Source: Paracoccaceae bacterium
GTDB lineage: Bacteria; Pseudomonadota; Alphaproteobacteria; Rhodobacterales; Rhodobacteraceae
Assembly (NCBI GenBank): GCA_024636555.1
Contig: JAGXGW010000048.1
Location: 1-44,357, forward strand
Direction: 5' to 3'
DNA length: 44,357 bases
The translations under genes were made by a program, and so were the position numbers. Within the stretch, counting starts at the first letter, position 1, and each line of letters opens with the position of its first letter. Under the pieces are notes generated by a model. That model saw only the letters and a list, made by a program, of their open reading frames with translations, searched no databases and was not told the DNA's origin. Of the stretch, positions 24,112 to 33,042 are shown in pieces.

Positions 24112-24902
24112 GTTTAGTGAGTTTTAAATCACTCTCGCCGCGACAAAGGGAAATTCTCTACTCCGACATATACCATTTGTTTTTTTCAACTGCAGAAGCC
24201 GACTATGTTGCCGCAAGGCTTTTGTGGCACAACTATCTTCCGCGTGCCTTCTGTTGGGCGGCAGCGCAAGCAATAGAAAAGTACGTAAAATGCTCCTTAT
24301 TGCTGAATGGGTATAATGTTAAAAAGGTCGGCCATGACTTCACGAGCGTTTTTGAAAAAGTTAAATTATATGCCAACAAGTTAATCCCTCAAAACATTGA
24401 AATCCCGAAGATAATAATTGATGAGTTCAAGAAAGAATTTTCCGGTTCTATTGTTGAGACACAGCCCGAAAGCTGGGCTGCCTGCCTGAAACGCTTCCAA
24501 GAAAACGGTAGTCCAGACGGTCGGTATAACGAGAGTCCGATGGATGTGGGTCCTTTTGAAATTCAGAAGCTTGATCAAATCGTCTTCTATTTGCGGCGTG
24601 TGTGCATCGACTTAAGTAGCCGTGAGATAGGACAGCAAAACCTCGACGCGCTCTTGCGGGATCTACTGTGGAGACCGGAATTAGACCTTCAACCCCACCC
24701 TCTTTCTCAAGATCTGAACGCAGCAAAATGTTTCAAAAATAGAAACTTTGCCTTTTTCACAGAACCAGAGAACTTTGAGCCAAGATTTTTGATTGCTCAT
24801 ACAATTGGGAGTTGGGAACCCTACCGCAACGATGTGGACGCAAAAGTCGCGAGAACATATTTAAACAACAATGCAAAATTGAGCTGGAACAAGAGTATTT
24901 AA
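24108..24902 (+). CDS. HEPN-like domain protein, probably horizontally acquired
   Basis: A 264-residue protein of unknown function. Residues ~29-85 have the HEPN pattern: ADYVAARLLW, then FCWAAAQAIEKYVKCSLLLNG and a later VGHDFTSVFEKV. HEPN domains are found in RNases of toxin systems, antiviral systems and nucleotide-binding helpers. An RX4H arrangement (Arg226, His231 in RFLIAH) matches the RNase motif but lies far from the HEPN core, so it may be chance. The start TTG 24108 overlaps the parE stop (TTGA) and has GAGGA nine bases upstream; GTG 24117 is less well placed. Codon use is strikingly A+T-rich against all neighbours. No nucleotidyltransferase partner is adjacent. Confidence 0.7.
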   Translation: MSLVSFKSLSPRQREILYSDIYHLFFSTAEADYVAARLLWHNYLPRAFCWAAAQAIEKYVKCSLLLNGYNVKKVGHDFTSVFEKVKLYANKLIPQNIEIPKIIIDEFKKEFSGSIVETQPESWAACLKRFQENGSPDGRYNESPMDVGPFEIQKLDQIVFYLRRVCIDLSSREIGQQNLDALLRDLLWRPELDLQPHPLSQDLNAAKCFKNRNFAFFTEPENFEPRFLIAHTIGSWEPYRNDVDAKVARTYLNNNAKLSWNKSI

Positions 24903-25015
24903 CCAGCCTTATCTTGATACGAGCCACCAGCCGCGCTGATTTTTCAAAAATTGGCCGGCGCAAACTGATGATTTTAATTTTGGACTGACGTCCTTTATAA
25001 GCGAGCCAAAAAAAC

Positions 25016-25423
25016 TTAGCGCTGGATGCTTTCGAGATAGACCAGCAGCGCCGCCAGCGGGCGCGGCACGGGTGAAAGCGTGCCATCCTCGAGCACGACA
25101 GGAACGGTCTCGCCTTCCAGAAGCAGGCCGAATTCCGGCATGTCCTCGTCCGGGTCCTGCCGCGTATAGCCGTCGATCACCGACAAGATGCGGGTGCGCG
25201 GGAAGACGTCGCGTTCGCGGAAGGTGATGCGCGTCAGATCGGGCGGCGTGGTGCTCAGCCGGTCCGTCAGCAGGCCACCGCCGGTCCCGTCGGCCCCGTG
25301 ACAGATGACGCAGTTCTGGTCATAGACGATCTGCCCCTCGACAGGTTCTGGCATATCCATCGTGGCGCAGGCTCCCATCAGGGCCAGACCGGCGATTCCG
25401 CTGCTGAGAAGGAGGTGTTTCAT
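25016..25423 (-). CDS. c-type cytochrome lipoprotein (second of tandem pair)
   Basis: A 135-residue exported monohaem cytochrome c. The signal ends in a lipobox (LALMGAC, Cys about residue 18). The haem site CVICHG is followed by a loop GTGGG and a likely axial Met in DEDMPEFGLLLEG. The frame is open upstream, but ATG 25423 with GGAG eight bases before it starts the signal peptide. It is a close relative of the gene just upstream on the same strand, with the same order of motifs. It is probably an electron carrier at the periplasmic face of a membrane; partner enzymes are not encoded here. Confidence 0.85.
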   Translation of the reverse strand: MKHLLLSSGIAGLALMGACATMDMPEPVEGQIVYDQNCVICHGADGTGGGLLTDRLSTTPPDLTRITFRERDVFPRTRILSVIDGYTRQDPDEDMPEFGLLLEGETVPVVLEDGTLSPVPRPLAALLVYLESIQR

Positions 25424-25466
25424 GACGGGGACTCCGGTAAACTTGAGGTCAGGGAAGATCGCGCGG

Positions 25467-25901
25467 TCACAGGCGCTGAAGGCTTTGCAGGTAGAGAACA
25501 ACATCGGCCAGCCGTTGCGGCATCCGCGCCGTCTGTTCGTCAGGTCCGCCAATGGTCACCGCGGGACCATCCAGAAGCGGGCTGAATTCCGGCATCAGAT
25601 CAGCCTCGTGCTTGCCTGTATAGCCATAGACGGATGCGGCCACCTGTTGCAGCGGAAACACACCGCCGTTGCGCGCGGCAATCGTGGTCAGATCAGGCGG
25701 CGGCACGGCCAGTTTGCGCGCGATGGCACCGTCACCTGTGCCGCGGTCCCCGTGGCAGATGGCACAATAATCGCGGTAGGCGGCAGCCCCTTCGGAAGGT
25801 TCAGGCTCGGGTGCGCAGGCGGCCACGGGCAAAGCAAAAGCCGCCATCATCATCACGCGCAGCAATGCGGAAAGGGCCGCGGGTTTGGTTGGCTGGATCA
25901 T
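25467..25901 (-). CDS. c-type cytochrome lipoprotein (first of tandem pair)
   Basis: A 144-residue monohaem cytochrome c lipoprotein. The signal ends FALPVAACAPEP (lipobox Cys about residue 27). The haem motif CAICHGDRGTGDG and the candidate axial Met in ADLMPEFSPLLDG match its neighbour. GGAGG at good spacing selects ATG 25901, although the frame is open to 26111. The 43-base gap to the second copy implies a two-gene operon made by tandem duplication. Its upstream start region faces the divergent membrane protein gene. Confidence 0.85.
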   Translation of the reverse strand: MIQPTKPAALSALLRVMMMAAFALPVAACAPEPEPSEGAAAYRDYCAICHGDRGTGDGAIARKLAVPPPDLTTIAARNGGVFPLQQVAASVYGYTGKHEADLMPEFSPLLDGPAVTIGGPDEQTARMPQRLADVVLYLQSLQRL

Positions 25902-26092
25902 GGCGGCCTCCTCTGCCTTCAGTTGAGTGTGCCGCAGCATGGAGTCGTCTTCCTTGATCTGGATCAGTGGTTGCAAATCGCGCGGCGCGCGCCATTGTGC
26001 GGGCGGGATATTGAAAGGGACAAAGTGATGTCGGGACGCGACGCAAAGGAGTTCACGGCGACAACCGCTTCCGGTTGCGGGACTGTAGGCCG

Positions 26093-26539
26093 ATGATGCC
26101 GCCGACCACAACCTATGCTTTGGTCATGCTGGCCGCAGGGATCGGAATTCCTGTTCTGGCAGCACTGAATGCGGGCCTTGGCACCCGCCTTGGCTCACCC
26201 GTCGCGGCGGCCGCGATCCTGTTTGTCGTCGCCCTGCTTACCACGCTGATGGTGCTGGCAATCAAGGGCGCGCCTGCGCTTGCCGCCGTGGTCACGGCAC
26301 CCAGACATCTGTTTCTGGCCGGGCTTCTGGTGGCGTTCTACATCCTGTCGATCACCATCATCGCACCGAAATTCGGTGTCGGGAATGCGGTGTTCTTCGT
26401 TCTGCTGGGCCAGTTGATCAGTGCCGCGCTGATCGACCACTTCGGGCTGTTCGGGGCACGTATCAGCCCGCTGTCGCTGTCACGCGCGGGCGGGATCGCC
26501 CTGATGGCGGCGGGCGTGTTTCTGACGCAGAAGGTATGA
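26093..26539 (+). CDS. Small DMT-type membrane protein (DUF606/YdcZ-like)
   Basis: A 148-residue protein with about five membrane helices (ALVMLAAGIGIPVLAALNAGLG; ILFVVALLTTLMVLAI; LFLAGLLVAFYILSITII; AVFFVLLGQLISAALI; GGIALMAAGVFLTQKV). It fits the half-size drug/metabolite-transporter family DUF606, which likely works as a dimer. Start codons at 26093 and 26096 are adjacent; neither has a strong ribosome binding site. The substrate is unknown. It is transcribed toward the MITE-like element and the convergent DUF3047 gene. Confidence 0.75.
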   Translation: MMPPTTTYALVMLAAGIGIPVLAALNAGLGTRLGSPVAAAAILFVVALLTTLMVLAIKGAPALAAVVTAPRHLFLAGLLVAFYILSITIIAPKFGVGNAVFFVLLGQLISAALIDHFGLFGARISPLSLSRAGGIALMAAGVFLTQKV

Positions 26540-26553
26540 GGCGGCCAAGCGCA

Positions 26554-26655
26554 TGTCGCGTTGAGTTGGATTCACCCCGCATAATGAACGCGTTGTTCTT
26601 CGAAAACGCTGCCTCATTATGCGGAGTGAATACGTTCATCCAGTCAAACGCGACA
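26554..26655. mobile_element. 102-bp MITE-like inverted-repeat element
   Basis: Starts with TGTCGCG and ends with CGCGACA. Inside, TTCACCCCGCATAATGA (26570-26586) faces an inverted copy TCATTATGCGGAGTGAA (26614-26630) with one mismatch. The right half has about eight extra bases between the outer and inner repeats. TG...CA ends with nested repeats resemble termini of IS21-type elements, so this could be two ends left without a transposase. No target-site duplication is visible. It fills almost the whole gap between two convergent genes. Confidence 0.6.
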
Positions 26656-26659
26656 CACT

Positions 26660-27328
26660 TTAACGCAGCACCATATCGCTGATCCGCGCGCGGATGATGC
26701 TTTGCGTGTCGTCGCTGTCTGCCGAGACGGCGACACCCACCAGTGCCTCCGGCGCGCTGCCGAAGATGCGCGCATAATCCGCCGCCAGATTGACCTCTTC
26801 GCCATGCGCGCCCATGCCGGCACTGCGCAGAACCAAAGTCACGCCACGATTCTCGAGATAGGGGTTTTCCAACACCGCACCGCGCGGATGATCGCCGCCC
26901 CAGACATAGACCAGCAGCCGCGCATTGCGGTTGCCCAGCAGGCTGCGCAAGCGGGGGTTCGGCCCTGCCCTGCGGGCTGATGCCTCGTCCATAAAGACGA
27001 AATAGATCGAGATATTGCGGTCGTCGCCGCCCTTACGCCGCAGATCGGTGGGCGGCACCGATTGATCCACAGCCCAGTTCCACTGCACGGATCTCGCCGG
27101 CCAGCGGCGTTCCGGCAACGCCCTGTAAAGCACCGAGACCGCCTGATCGGAGCGTATATCCAGCCTGTTGCCCTCCAGCCCGTAGCGGTTGTTGCGCAGA
27201 CGCGGGAACCCCTGCTCGCGCCAATCGGGCGTGAATTGCAGCGGCTCGGCCATGCTGGATGTGCCGGTCAGGGCAAGCCCGCCTGTCAGGGCTATCGCGC
27301 AAAGCACGGCAGAGAAGGATCGTCGCAT
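26660..27328 (-). CDS. Exported DUF3047 family protein
   Basis: A 222-residue protein with a signal peptide (MRRSFSAVLCAIALTGG...SSMAEP). Recognisable traits of the DUF3047 family are the SVQWNWAVD segment, DDRNISIYFVF, LVYVWGGDHPRG and the closing GVAVSADSDDTQSIIRARISDMVL. The family is a secreted beta-rich protein of unknown function. It follows no operon partner closely: lolD ends 91 bases upstream on the same strand. The stop lies five bases from the MITE-like element. Confidence 0.78.
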   Translation of the reverse strand: MRRSFSAVLCAIALTGGLALTGTSSMAEPLQFTPDWREQGFPRLRNNRYGLEGNRLDIRSDQAVSVLYRALPERRWPARSVQWNWAVDQSVPPTDLRRKGGDDRNISIYFVFMDEASARRAGPNPRLRSLLGNRNARLLVYVWGGDHPRGAVLENPYLENRGVTLVLRSAGMGAHGEEVNLAADYARIFGSAPEALVGVAVSADSDDTQSIIRARISDMVLR

Positions 27329-27419
27329 CAGGGCACCTCGTTATGGTTGACGCGAAGCCTAGCGTGGCCGGAGATCAACCGCCCGACACGTCTGCGTGAG
27401 GCGCTCCCCTCAGATGCCC

Positions 27420-28106
27420 TCAGGGGCCCTCGGTCAGCCTGCCGGTATCAAGCCGCAACACCCTGTCCATCCTTGCCGCCAGATCAAGGTTATGCGTTGC
27501 GATCAGCGCCGAAAGACCCGTGCCGCGCACCAGTTCCATCAGCGTGCCGAATACCTGATCCGATGTGGCGGGATCAAGATTGCCCGTCGGCTCGTCGGCC
27601 AGCAGCAACCGTGGCGCATTGGCCAGCGCGCGGCAAAAGGCGACGCGCTGCTGCTCGCCCCCCGACAGGGCGGCCGGGCGATGATCCGCGCGCGGCGCGA
27701 TGCCCACCCGCGTCAGCAGGTCCAGCGCACGGGCCTGCGCCTCCCCCTTGGCCACGCCATTGGCCAGTTGCGGCAGCACGATATTCTCCTGCGCCGAGAA
27801 TTCGGGCAGCAGATGATGGAACTGGTAGATAAAGCCCATATCGGCCCGCCGCACCGCCGTGCGCCGCTTGTCCGACAGGCCCACCATCTCGGCCCCGTCA
27901 ATCCGGACCGATCCTGAATCCGCCGTATCCAGCAGCCCCGCGATATGTAGCAGCGTCGATTTGCCCGCACCGGACGGCGCCACCAGGGCCACCACCTCGC
28001 CGCGCCGCACCTCGAGATCGACGCCTTGCAACACCTGCACCTCGCCGGGTTTGCCCTTGTTGTAGGTCTTGTTCACGCCTGCCAGCGCCAGCACCACGTC
28101 ACTCAT
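27420..28106 (-). CDS. lolD: Lipoprotein-releasing ABC transporter ATPase LolD
   Basis: ATPase of the Lol system that extracts lipoproteins from the inner membrane for transfer to LolA (228 aa). Walker [10 protein letters not shown] is at residues 43-51 (Ala replaces the usual first Gly), the ABC signature LSGGEQQR near residue 140, and Walker [13 protein letters not shown] near residue 160. The start overlaps the end of the permease gene by eight bases, so the two are coupled. Function follows from this pairing; MacB-type ATPases are similar but have other partners. Confidence 0.92.
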   Translation of the reverse strand: MSDVVLALAGVNKTYNKGKPGEVQVLQGVDLEVRRGEVVALVAPSGAGKSTLLHIAGLLDTADSGSVRIDGAEMVGLSDKRRTAVRRADMGFIYQFHHLLPEFSAQENIVLPQLANGVAKGEAQARALDLLTRVGIAPRADHRPAALSGGEQQRVAFCRALANAPRLLLADEPTGNLDPATSDQVFGTLMELVRGTGLSALIATHNLDLAARMDRVLRLDTGRLTEGP

Positions 28107-29391
28107 AGCGCAACGCCTCCACCGGATTCATCCGTGCCGCGCGGCGTGCCGGAAAGATCGTAACGATAAACGACAGCCCCAGCGACAGCGCCACGGCAGA
28201 CAGCACATCGCCCAGTTGCAACTGCGCGGGCAGCGCATAGATGCCCCGCACCGCAGGGTCCCAGACGCCGCCGCCCGCCACGTAATTGACGAAAGAGAAG
28301 ATGGGATCGATATAGATCGCAAACAGGCAACCCAATATCACGCCCGCCGCCGTGCCGATGATGCCGGTAAAGGCGCCGCAGATGAAGAACACCCGCAGGA
28401 CAGACCCCTCCGTCAGGCCCATCGTGCGCAGGATACCGATATCGCGGCCCTTGTTCTTGACCAGCATGATCAGCCCCGACACGATATTCATCGCCGCGAT
28501 CAGCACCAGAATGGACAGGATCACGAACATCACATTATCCTCGATCTCCAGCGCCCGCAAAAACCCGCCGCTGGAATCGCGCCATGTCCAGACCTGCGCG
28601 CGCGGGCCTGCCGCCTCCAGCAACAGCCGTTCCAGCGTCTCGACCCGTTCGGGCTGGGCGACCATCACCTCGATCTCGTCCGCCGTGCCCTCGCGGTTGA
28701 AATAGCTCTGCGCCTCGGTGAAGGGCAGATAGACGCGGGTGCGATCGATATCCCAGCGTCCGGCGGTAAAGATATAGACCACCTCATAGGCTTTCACCCT
28801 TGGGCTGGTGCCGAAAGCCGTGCGCGCCCCGTCAGGTGAGATCAGGCGGATGTTGTCCCCCAGCCCCACGCCGAGCTCGCGCGCCACGCCCGATCCGATG
28901 GCGATCCCCTCGTCGAACCGCGCCAGATCGCCCTGCGCCTGCGCCTCATCCCCGCCGACACGCGGCACGCCGCGCAGATCCTCGCCTGAAATGCCGAAAA
29001 CCTCGATGCCCGAATTGCGCCCGCTGGCATTGGCCATCACCTGACCCTTTATCAGCGGGGCCGTGCGGATCACACCGGGCACCGTGGCCAAACTGGCCGC
29101 CAGTGCCTCGTAATCCGTCAGACTGCGATTGATCGTGCCCGTAACCGGATCGATCTGCCCGGCATTATAGACGGTGACATGGGCGTTCGCGCCAAGGATC
29201 GTATCGACAAATTCCGCGCGAAAGCCGGAGCGGACGGCCAACGTGGCAATCAGCGCAAACACCGCCAGCGTGATCCCGATCAGGCTGATCCATGTCATCA
29301 CTGACACGCCGCCCTCGGCGCGGCGCGCCCGCAGATAACGCCACGCGATCATCCATTCAAATGCCGCAAAGGGCCGTGTCGTCCCTGCCAT
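28099..29391 (-). CDS. Lipoprotein-releasing permease LolC/LolE type
   Basis: Inner-membrane permease (430 aa) of the Lol system. An N-terminal helix (SLIGITLAVFALIATLAVRSGF) precedes a large periplasmic domain, and three C-terminal helices form the FtsX domain (MFVILSILVLIAAMNIVSGLI; VFFICGAFTGIIGTAAGVILG; ALSLGLSFIVTIFPA). GGGAGAGCCAG precedes ATG 29391; the frame is open to 29442, within the dispersed repeat. Only one permease gene is next to lolD, so it likely forms a homodimer (LolF-like) rather than LolC plus LolE. The N-terminal FEWMIAWRYLRARR is the classic family start. Confidence 0.92.
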   Translation of the reverse strand: MAGTTRPFAAFEWMIAWRYLRARRAEGGVSVMTWISLIGITLAVFALIATLAVRSGFRAEFVDTILGANAHVTVYNAGQIDPVTGTINRSLTDYEALAASLATVPGVIRTAPLIKGQVMANASGRNSGIEVFGISGEDLRGVPRVGGDEAQAQGDLARFDEGIAIGSGVARELGVGLGDNIRLISPDGARTAFGTSPRVKAYEVVYIFTAGRWDIDRTRVYLPFTEAQSYFNREGTADEIEVMVAQPERVETLERLLLEAAGPRAQVWTWRDSSGGFLRALEIEDNVMFVILSILVLIAAMNIVSGLIMLVKNKGRDIGILRTMGLTEGSVLRVFFICGAFTGIIGTAAGVILGCLFAIYIDPIFSFVNYVAGGGVWDPAVRGIYALPAQLQLGDVLSAVALSLGLSFIVTIFPARRAARMNPVEALRYE

Positions 29392-29414
29392 CTGGCTCTC
29401 CCGCGTCGCGCTGC

Positions 29415-29435
29415 TTCTTCTTGCCTTAAATATCC
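29415..29435 (-). repeat. Dispersed 21-nt intergenic repeat
   Basis: A full copy of the motif TTCTTCTTGCC...AAATATCC lying between proS and the lol permease, 20 bases from the proS stop. On the coding strand it reads GGATATTT...GGCAAGAAGAA. Confidence 0.65.
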
Positions 29436-29454
29436 ACTGCACCGACCGCGCAGA

Positions 29455-30786
29455 TCAGGCGTAGATCTCGATCACACGCGCCACAGCCGCCTCGGGCGTC
29501 AGTTCCTCGCTCTCGCCTGTGCGGCGCGAGGTCAGCTCGACCACGCCCGCCTTGAGGCCGCGCGGCCCTACGGTGATGCGCCATGGCAGGCCGATCAGGT
29601 CCATCGTGGCGAATTTGGCCCCCGCCCGTTCGTCGCGATCATCGTAAAGCGGCTCCAGCCCGGCGGCGACAAGGGCCTTGTAAAGCCCCTCGCAGGCGGC
29701 ATCCGCAGCTGCATCGCCCTGCTTGAGGTTGACGATCCCGCAATGATAGGGCGTGACTCCTTCAGGCCAGATAATGCCGCGGTCGTCATGGCTGGCCTCG
29801 ATGATCGCGCCGACCAGACGGCTCACGCCGATGCCGTGGCTGCCCATATGCACCGGCACCTTGGCCCCGTCCGGCCCCTGCACGGTTGCACCCATAGCCT
29901 CGGAATATTTGGTGCCGAAATAGAAGATCTGTCCCACTTCGATGCCGCGCGCGGTGCGGCGGCGTTCCTCGGGGATCTGGTTGAACACCGCTTCGTCATG
30001 CGTCTCGTCGGTGCGCGCATAGCGGCTGGTGAACTCGTCCAGCACGGCGCGGCAGGCATCGACACTGTCGTAATCGATCTCGCGGTCACCGAATTTCAGA
30101 TCGGTGATCTCGCTGTCATAAAAGACCTCCGACTCGCCGGTCTCGGCCAGCACCAGAAACTCATGCGTATCATCGCCGCCGATGGGGCCGCTGTCCGCGC
30201 GCATCGGGATCGCCTGCAGGCCCAAGCGCTCGTAGGTCCGCAGATAGCTGACCAGATGGCGGTTGTAGGCATGCAGCGCCGCATCCTTGTCGATGTCGAA
30301 ATTATAGCCGTCCTTCATCAGGAACTCGCGGCCGCGCATCACGCCAAACCGGGGCCGCATCTCGTCGCGGAATTTCCACTGGATGTGATAGAGCGTCAGC
30401 GGCAGGTCCTTGTAGCTGCCGACATGGGCACGGAAGATGTCGGTGATCATCTCCTCGTTGGTGGGACCGTAAAGCATGTCGCGGTCCTGCCGGTCGGTGA
30501 TGCGCAGCATTTCCTGTCCGTAATCGTCATAGCGCCCGCTTTCGCGCCACAGATCGGCGGGTTGCAGCGTCGGCATCAGCATCGGAATATGGCCCGCGCG
30601 CACCTGCTCCTCGTGCACGATCTGTTCGATCCGGCGCAACACCTTGAAGCCGAGCGGCAACCAGGAATAGATCCCTGCCGAAGATTGCTTGATCATCCCC
30701 GCCCGCAGCATCAGCCGGTGGCTGACGATCTGCGCCTCGGCGGGATTTTCTTTCAGAACAGGCAGGAAATAGCGCGACAGACGCAT
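29455..30786 (-). CDS. proS: Proline--tRNA ligase, short alphaproteobacterial form
   Basis: Class II aminoacyl-tRNA synthetase charging tRNA-Pro (443 aa). N-terminal [15 protein letters not shown], the proline-binding [12 protein letters not shown], class II motif 2 [22 protein letters not shown]-like stretch (in parts, about residues 135-155), motif 3 [14 protein letters not shown] and a C-terminal anticodon-binding domain are all visible. The length is that of the form lacking the editing (INS) domain, usual for alphaproteobacteria, so mischarged Ala-tRNA-Pro must be cleared in trans. It precedes the lol genes on the same strand. Confidence 0.96.
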   Translation of the reverse strand: MRLSRYFLPVLKENPAEAQIVSHRLMLRAGMIKQSSAGIYSWLPLGFKVLRRIEQIVHEEQVRAGHIPMLMPTLQPADLWRESGRYDDYGQEMLRITDRQDRDMLYGPTNEEMITDIFRAHVGSYKDLPLTLYHIQWKFRDEMRPRFGVMRGREFLMKDGYNFDIDKDAALHAYNRHLVSYLRTYERLGLQAIPMRADSGPIGGDDTHEFLVLAETGESEVFYDSEITDLKFGDREIDYDSVDACRAVLDEFTSRYARTDETHDEAVFNQIPEERRRTARGIEVGQIFYFGTKYSEAMGATVQGPDGAKVPVHMGSHGIGVSRLVGAIIEASHDDRGIIWPEGVTPYHCGIVNLKQGDAAADAACEGLYKALVAAGLEPLYDDRDERAGAKFATMDLIGLPWRITVGPRGLKAGVVELTSRRTGESEELTPEAAVARVIEIYA

Positions 30787-31173
30787 GTTGGACCCCTCGG
30801 GATTGGCATTTGCGCACGTTTAGGCCAGAGGGCCGCATCAGGCAAGCGCGATGGCAGCCACAAGTGCCGCATGAAGGGGAAACCAACCGTGGGAATTCGA
30901 AGGGAGACGGCATCACACTTAAAAAGCGCGACACCGTCAGGGCAATACCAAGCTTCGCGAAACGAACTCGCAGCGTCTGAAAAGCTCTTTACTCATACCG
31001 AACCACAGGTTGCATATAAGCCATATCTGAAACGGTGACAGTATGGAATTCCATACCTTTGGCTATCTTTCGCTGCTACGCAGCAAAAGTGTGTTGTTCC
31101 GGTCTGGCCAACGGTCGCATCTTGATTGTGACGACGCGACACGCGACATAGAACAAAACCAATAGGAGCGCGC
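30787..31173. promoter_or_regulatory. Divergent region between proS and AI-2E-type gene
   Basis: 387 bases without a gene, more A+T-rich than its surroundings from about 30935 on. It contains a perfect 16-nt palindrome GTATGGAATTCCATAC at 31041-31056 and a hairpin (31067-31076 with 31080-31089, one mismatch). The palindrome resembles an operator for a dimeric repressor. No convincing -35/-10 pair was found for either gene. The AI-2E-type gene has AGGAGCG before its ATG. Confidence 0.45.
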
Positions 31174-32292
31174 ATGGCCCTGCCCGTCAGAGATCAGATT
31201 CGGTATTGGGGCATCGCTACGGCGGCGTTTCTTGTGATCCTGTGGTTTTTGGGGGACGTGATCCTGCCCTTTGTTCTGGGCGGCGCGATTGCCTATTTCC
31301 TCGATCCGGTGGCGGACCGCCTACAGCGCATGGGCGCCTCACGCGCCGTGGCGACAACGATCATCACACTGGTTGCGCTTCTGATCTTTGTGCTGATGGG
31401 GCTTCTGGTCGTGCCGGTGCTGATCCAGCAGGCGGTCTCGCTGTTCGAGACCGCGCCGAAGCTGTTCCAGGATCTTCAAGGATTTCTGACAACACGATTC
31501 CCCTCTCTGGTCGATCAGGATTCGGTCTTGCGCCAGTCGTTGATCTCGGTCGGCGAGACGATCCGCGAACGCGGCGGCGAGATGCTCAACACCGTGCTTA
31601 CATCTGTCAATTCGCTGGTGGGGCTGGTCTTGCTGTTCGTGATCGTGCCCGTCGTGGCCTTCTACCTGCTTTATGACTGGGACAACATGATCGCGAAGAT
31701 CGACGATCTTCTGCCGCGCGAACACGCGCCGATGATCCGGCATCTGGCTGCAGATATCGACCGGACGCTTGCCAGTTTCATCCGTGGCATGGGCACGGTC
31801 AGCCTGATCCTCGGCACCTATTACGCGGCGGCGCTGATGCTGGTGGGGCTGCAATTCGGCCTTGTCGTCGGCGCGATCGCGGGGCTGGTGACCTTTATCC
31901 CTTACGTCGGCGCGCTGGTCGGCGGCGCGCTGGCGGTCGGTCTGGCCTTGTTCCAGTTTTGGGGGGACTGGTTCACCGTCGGGCTGGTGGCTGGTATCTT
32001 CGTGCTGGGCCAAGTCGTGGAGGGCAATGTGCTGACACCCAAACTTGTGGGGCATTCGGTCGGTTTGCATCCGGTCTGGCTGATATTCGCCCTGTCGGTC
32101 TTTGGCAGCCTGTTCGGCTTTGTCGGGATGCTGGTTGCCGTTCCCGTGGCGGCGGCGATCGGCGTTGTCACGCGCTATGCGATCAATGGCTACAAAGGCA
32201 GCATGCTTTATCGCGGCAGCGATACGGATGGTATCGGCAGGCCGCCGGGCGGGCCGCGCAGTCCGGGCGGGCATATCGGCGGAGAGATGTAA
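31174..32292 (+). CDS. AI-2E/PerM family membrane protein
   Basis: A 372-residue inner-membrane protein of the AI-2E exporter-like (PerM/UPF0118) family, with about seven or eight helices. Typical are the N-terminal WFLGDVILPFVLGGAIAYFLDPV, the amphipathic middle section, and the C-terminal block LVTFIPYVGALVGG with VGHSVGLHPVWLIFALSVFG. Members export AI-2, work as Na+/H+ antiporters or have no known substrate. It overlaps hdaA by one base (TAATG), which is a conserved pairing in related genomes as far as I recall. Confidence 0.87.
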   Translation: MALPVRDQIRYWGIATAAFLVILWFLGDVILPFVLGGAIAYFLDPVADRLQRMGASRAVATTIITLVALLIFVLMGLLVVPVLIQQAVSLFETAPKLFQDLQGFLTTRFPSLVDQDSVLRQSLISVGETIRERGGEMLNTVLTSVNSLVGLVLLFVIVPVVAFYLLYDWDNMIAKIDDLLPREHAPMIRHLAADIDRTLASFIRGMGTVSLILGTYYAAALMLVGLQFGLVVGAIAGLVTFIPYVGALVGGALAVGLALFQFWGDWFTVGLVAGIFVLGQVVEGNVLTPKLVGHSVGLHPVWLIFALSVFGSLFGFVGMLVAVPVAAAIGVVTRYAINGYKGSMLYRGSDTDGIGRPPGGPRSPGGHIGGEM

Positions 32293-32993
32293 TGCACCGC
32301 CAGCTCAGCTTCGATCTGCCCGCGCGGGCCGCGCTGGGCCGCGAGGATTTCTTTGTCGCCCCCGCCAATGCCATGGCCGTGGCCCTGATCGAGAACTGGC
32401 AGAACTGGCCCGGTCGCAAACTGCTGCTGGAAGGGCCGAAAGGCGCGGGCAAGACGCATCTGGTGCATGTCTGGGCGCAGGCGGCGACGGCGCGGATCGT
32501 TGCGGCCACCAGCCTTGCCGGTGCGGATATCCCGGATCTGGCCAGCGCCCCTGTCGCGGTGGAGGATGTGCAGGAGATCGCGGGCGATCTTGCCGCGGAA
32601 AACGCGCTGTTCCATCTGCACAACCTGACCTTGGCGGAAGGCCATGCGCTGTTGCTGACAGCCGACCGCCCTGCGGCGCGCTGGGGCTTGCAGCTTCCCG
32701 ATCTCGCCAGTCGCATGCAGGGCACGCAGGCGACACGGCTGGAGGCCCCCGACGACAGGTTGCTCTCGGCGGTTTTGGCAAAGCTTTTTGCGGACCGACA
32801 GTTGATCCCGACGGCTGACACCATCCCCTACCTCGTCGCGCGGATGGACCGTGCCTTTGACAGCGCGCACCTGCTGGTGGTGCAACTGGACCGGGCTGCA
32901 CTGAGCCAGGGCCGCGCCATCAACCGCAAGCTTGCGGCAGAGGTGCTGGAACAGATCACACAACCGGACCTGCTGGACAAACCGGAACCATAA
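32292..32993 (+). CDS. hdaA: Regulatory inactivation of DnaA protein, HdaA
   Basis: A DnaA-related AAA+ protein (233 aa) that stimulates hydrolysis of DnaA-ATP in complex with the sliding clamp, preventing re-initiation. The N-terminal QLSFDLP (residues 4-10) is a clamp-binding motif. Walker A GPKGAGKT lies at residues 48-55 and the Walker B region VAVEDVQEI near residue 90. It lacks the DNA-binding domain of DnaA. The start overlaps the stop of the AI-2E-type gene by one base. The frame is open far upstream, but the clamp motif fixes ATG 32292. Confidence 0.9.
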   Translation: MHRQLSFDLPARAALGREDFFVAPANAMAVALIENWQNWPGRKLLLEGPKGAGKTHLVHVWAQAATARIVAATSLAGADIPDLASAPVAVEDVQEIAGDLAAENALFHLHNLTLAEGHALLLTADRPAARWGLQLPDLASRMQGTQATRLEAPDDRLLSAVLAKLFADRQLIPTADTIPYLVARMDRAFDSAHLLVVQLDRAALSQGRAINRKLAAEVLEQITQPDLLDKPEP

Positions 32994-33042
32994 GCGCAGG
33001 ATTCGTAACGAAACCGTCACAATCAGGCAGCATAAGCCGCGC

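Noticed and set aside
24757-25086. Minus-strand open frame overlapping the end of the HEPN-like gene
   Set aside because: It overlaps two better supported genes and shows no start signal or known motif.
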